41,090 bases of DNA. It comes from an uncultured bacterium. GTDB lineage: Bacteria > Actinomycetota > Thermoleophilia > Solirubrobacterales > 70-9. The notes below the pieces were generated by a model. The model had not been told where the DNA came from, did no database searches, and saw only the letters and a list, made by a program, of their open reading frames with translations. The translations under genes and the position numbers were made by a program. Position 1 is the stretch's first letter, and each line of letters begins with the position of its first letter. The stretch lies in contig CAIUSP010000051.1 in NCBI GenBank assembly GCA_903901855.1, positions 1 to 41,090 on the forward strand, read 5' to 3'. Of this stretch, positions 39,661 to 41,090 are shown piece by piece.

Positions 39661-39736
39661 TCTTCCGCGACAGCGGGCCGGTCGGGGGACCACCACTTCG
39701 AATAACCTTGCCCGGCCTCTGGGAAGGAGAGCCTGA

Positions 39737-40489
39737 GTGGACGTAATCATCCAACAGTACTTCGATCTGACGATCATCAGCGAGAATTTCGGGCTGGTTC
39801 TCAAGGGCTTCTGGGAGACCATCCAGCTCTCCATCATCGGAGGAGTCCTCTCACTCATCTGGGGACTAGTCCTGGCTCTGGTCCGCCAACTACCGGGCCG
39901 GGCGGCAAAGCCACTGCGCGGTCTTGCGATCGCGTACATCGATGCGTTCCGCGGTATCCCGATGCTGCTGGTCCTGCTCCTCGTATCGGGCGGCCTGGGG
40001 GCCTTCGCGGCCGACGGCGCGATTCCGCAGTGGCTCGGCATCCCGAGGTGGTTCGGCAAGCCGGATCCGTTCTGGTACGGGATCATCGCCATCACGCTCA
40101 CCTACGGGGCATATATGGCAGAGGTCTATCGGGCTGGTATCGAGGCCGTGCCGAGAGGCCAGATGGAGGCCGCGCGTTCGCTGGGCATGTCCTACGGGCA
40201 GTCGATGCGTCACGTGATCGTGCCGCAGGCGGTAAGGAAGGTAATACCTCCGCTCCTCAACGACTTCATCGCCCTGATGAAGGACACCTCGCTGGTCAGC
40301 GTGATCGGATTCATCGAAGTGGTCCAGGCGGGTCAAGACGTGTACCAGACCACCTTCAACAGTTCCGCGCTCACCCTAGGAGCACTGCTGTTCCTTCTGG
40401 TGACTATTCCACTGGCCCGCATAGTCGACAAGCGCATCGCAGGGCAGCAGGAGCGTTACAGCAGGGGTACTGCTGGAGCGAGCGCGTGA
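39737..40489 (+). CDS. amino acid ABC transporter permease (HisM/GlnP type)
   Basis: This is a 250-residue inner membrane component with about five helices. The start is GTG 39737 with AGGAG seven bases upstream. The conserved [20 protein letters not shown] begins near residue 25. [17 protein letters not shown] lies near residue 70. The EAA coupling loop [21 protein letters not shown] is near residue 145, and the following helix has [20 protein letters not shown]. It is a single permease gene, so it probably forms a homodimer. Its TGA overlaps the ATPase GTG by 3 bases. Confidence 0.94.
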   Translation: MDVIIQQYFDLTIISENFGLVLKGFWETIQLSIIGGVLSLIWGLVLALVRQLPGRAAKPLRGLAIAYIDAFRGIPMLLVLLLVSGGLGAFAADGAIPQWLGIPRWFGKPDPFWYGIIAITLTYGAYMAEVYRAGIEAVPRGQMEAARSLGMSYGQSMRHVIVPQAVRKVIPPLLNDFIALMKDTSLVSVIGFIEVVQAGQDVYQTTFNSSALTLGALLFLLVTIPLARIVDKRIAGQQERYSRGTAGASA

Positions 40490-41090
40490 GCGATCAGTCA
40501 TTCGTCTCGCTCAGGGGAATCGAGAAGAGCTTTGGAGATCTCGAGGTTCTGAAGGGCGTCGACCTCGAGATCCGCAAGGGAGAAGTCATCTGCCTGCTGG
40601 GACCCAGTGGATCCGGAAAGAGCACACTGCTGCGCTGCATCAACCTCCTCGAACCACCGAATTCGGGGATCATCATGCTCGAGGGAAAGGCGATCCACGG
40701 TGAGGGCGCCGACAGCGACGGCGTGGATTTCGTCCGCAGGCGCGTCGGAATGGTTTTCCAGCAGTTCAACCTCTTCCCGCACAAGTCCGCCCTCGAAAAC
40801 GTCTGCGTCGCACAGGAGACCGTCCTTGGACGCAGTCCCGACGAGGCGCGCAAGAAGGCCACGACTCTGCTCGAACGGGTGGGGCTGAAGGAGAAGGTCG
40901 ACGAATACCCTGAGCGGCTCTCGGGAGGCCAACAGCAACGGGTGGCGATTGCACGTGCACTCGCTATGGATCCGCACGTGATGCTCTTCGACGAGGTCAC
41001 CAGCGCGCTCGACCCGGAACTGGTCAAGGAGGTGCTCGACGTGATGCGTGAACTGGCCGAGGAGGGAATGACGATGATCGTGGTCACTCA
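40486..41090 (+). CDS. amino acid ABC transporter ATP-binding protein (3' end outside window)
   Basis: The first 201 residues are present, from GTG 40486, which overlaps the permease stop. Walker [10 protein letters not shown] lies near residue 40, the Q-loop [10 protein letters not shown] near 90, the signature [15 protein letters not shown] near 146 and Walker [14 protein letters not shown] near 165, with the H-loop cut by the window end at VVTH. This is the GlnQ/HisP type, which powers uptake of polar amino acids. About 45 more residues are expected beyond the window. Confidence 0.95.
   Translation, partial: MSDQSFVSLRGIEKSFGDLEVLKGVDLEIRKGEVICLLGPSGSGKSTLLRCINLLEPPNSGIIMLEGKAIHGEGADSDGVDFVRRRVGMVFQQFNLFPHKSALENVCVAQETVLGRSPDEARKKATTLLERVGLKEKVDEYPERLSGGQQQRVAIARALAMDPHVMLFDEVTSALDPELVKEVLDVMRELAEEGMTMIVVT

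Overview
This is a GC-rich, gene-dense window from what is most likely a deep-branching actinobacterium, with Thermoleophilia/Solirubrobacterales-like relatives the best guess. The reasons are the GC-rich codon use, GuaB3 beside guaA, the CysM/Mec-type cysteine pathway pair, a ydaO-type c-di-AMP riboswitch in front of a secreted peptidase, many GTG starts, and a recurrent TANNNT box 6-9 nt upstream of start codons that suggests widespread leaderless transcription. The taxonomy is inference. I saw no rRNA, tRNA, CRISPR array, prophage or insertion sequence. Most of the window is ordinary chromosomal core.

Left part (1-10.4 kb): the end of a c-type cytochrome gene converges on a minus-strand aa3-type oxidase operon, ctaC-ctaD-(USP-like gene)-ctaE-(2-TM protein). 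CtaD is an A2-type enzyme with the Tyr-Ser motif. The USP-like gene is translationally coupled on both sides. Next come a family 4 glycosyltransferase, a zinc-ribbon/lipoprotein pair, a secreted protein of unknown function, and a DrrA/DrrB-like ABC-2 exporter of one ATPase and two permeases.

Middle part (10.4-24 kb, minus strand except one gene): rplM-rpsI-glmM-glmS-acpS-nnr-alr-cca is a tight run that links ribosomal proteins to UDP-GlcNAc and D-alanine supply, and infA follows from its own promoter. Ribosomal protein S9 carries an unusually long acidic N-terminal extension. Divergently, an M23 peptidase lies behind a c-di-AMP riboswitch. guaB3-guaA follow.

Third part (23.7-31.1 kb, mostly minus): dacA-pfkB, ending in a canonical intrinsic terminator; a LysM membrane protein; hup-pyrF, where pyrF appears to start at CTG; a roadblock-like protein with a small partner; and rph-rdgB-CDF transporter, followed by a lone Flp-type pilin.

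Right part (31.1-41.1 kb): a GT4 glycosyltransferase; a 660-residue protein combining an acidic N-terminus, a long coiled coil, a histone-H1-like Lys/Ala/Pro tract and a helix-hairpin-helix; nadB, also with an apparent CTG start; a DUF1802 protein; and a protein that looks like a zinc peptidase without its HExxH. The cysteine genes cysM and mec are divergent from a polar amino acid ABC transporter across a 15-bp inverted repeat. The transporter's ATPase gene runs off the window.

The points most worth following are the leaderless-promoter pattern with two CTG-started genes, the coiled-coil/H1-tail/HhH protein, the S9 extension, the USP-like protein inside the oxidase operon, and the cysM/transporter shared operator.
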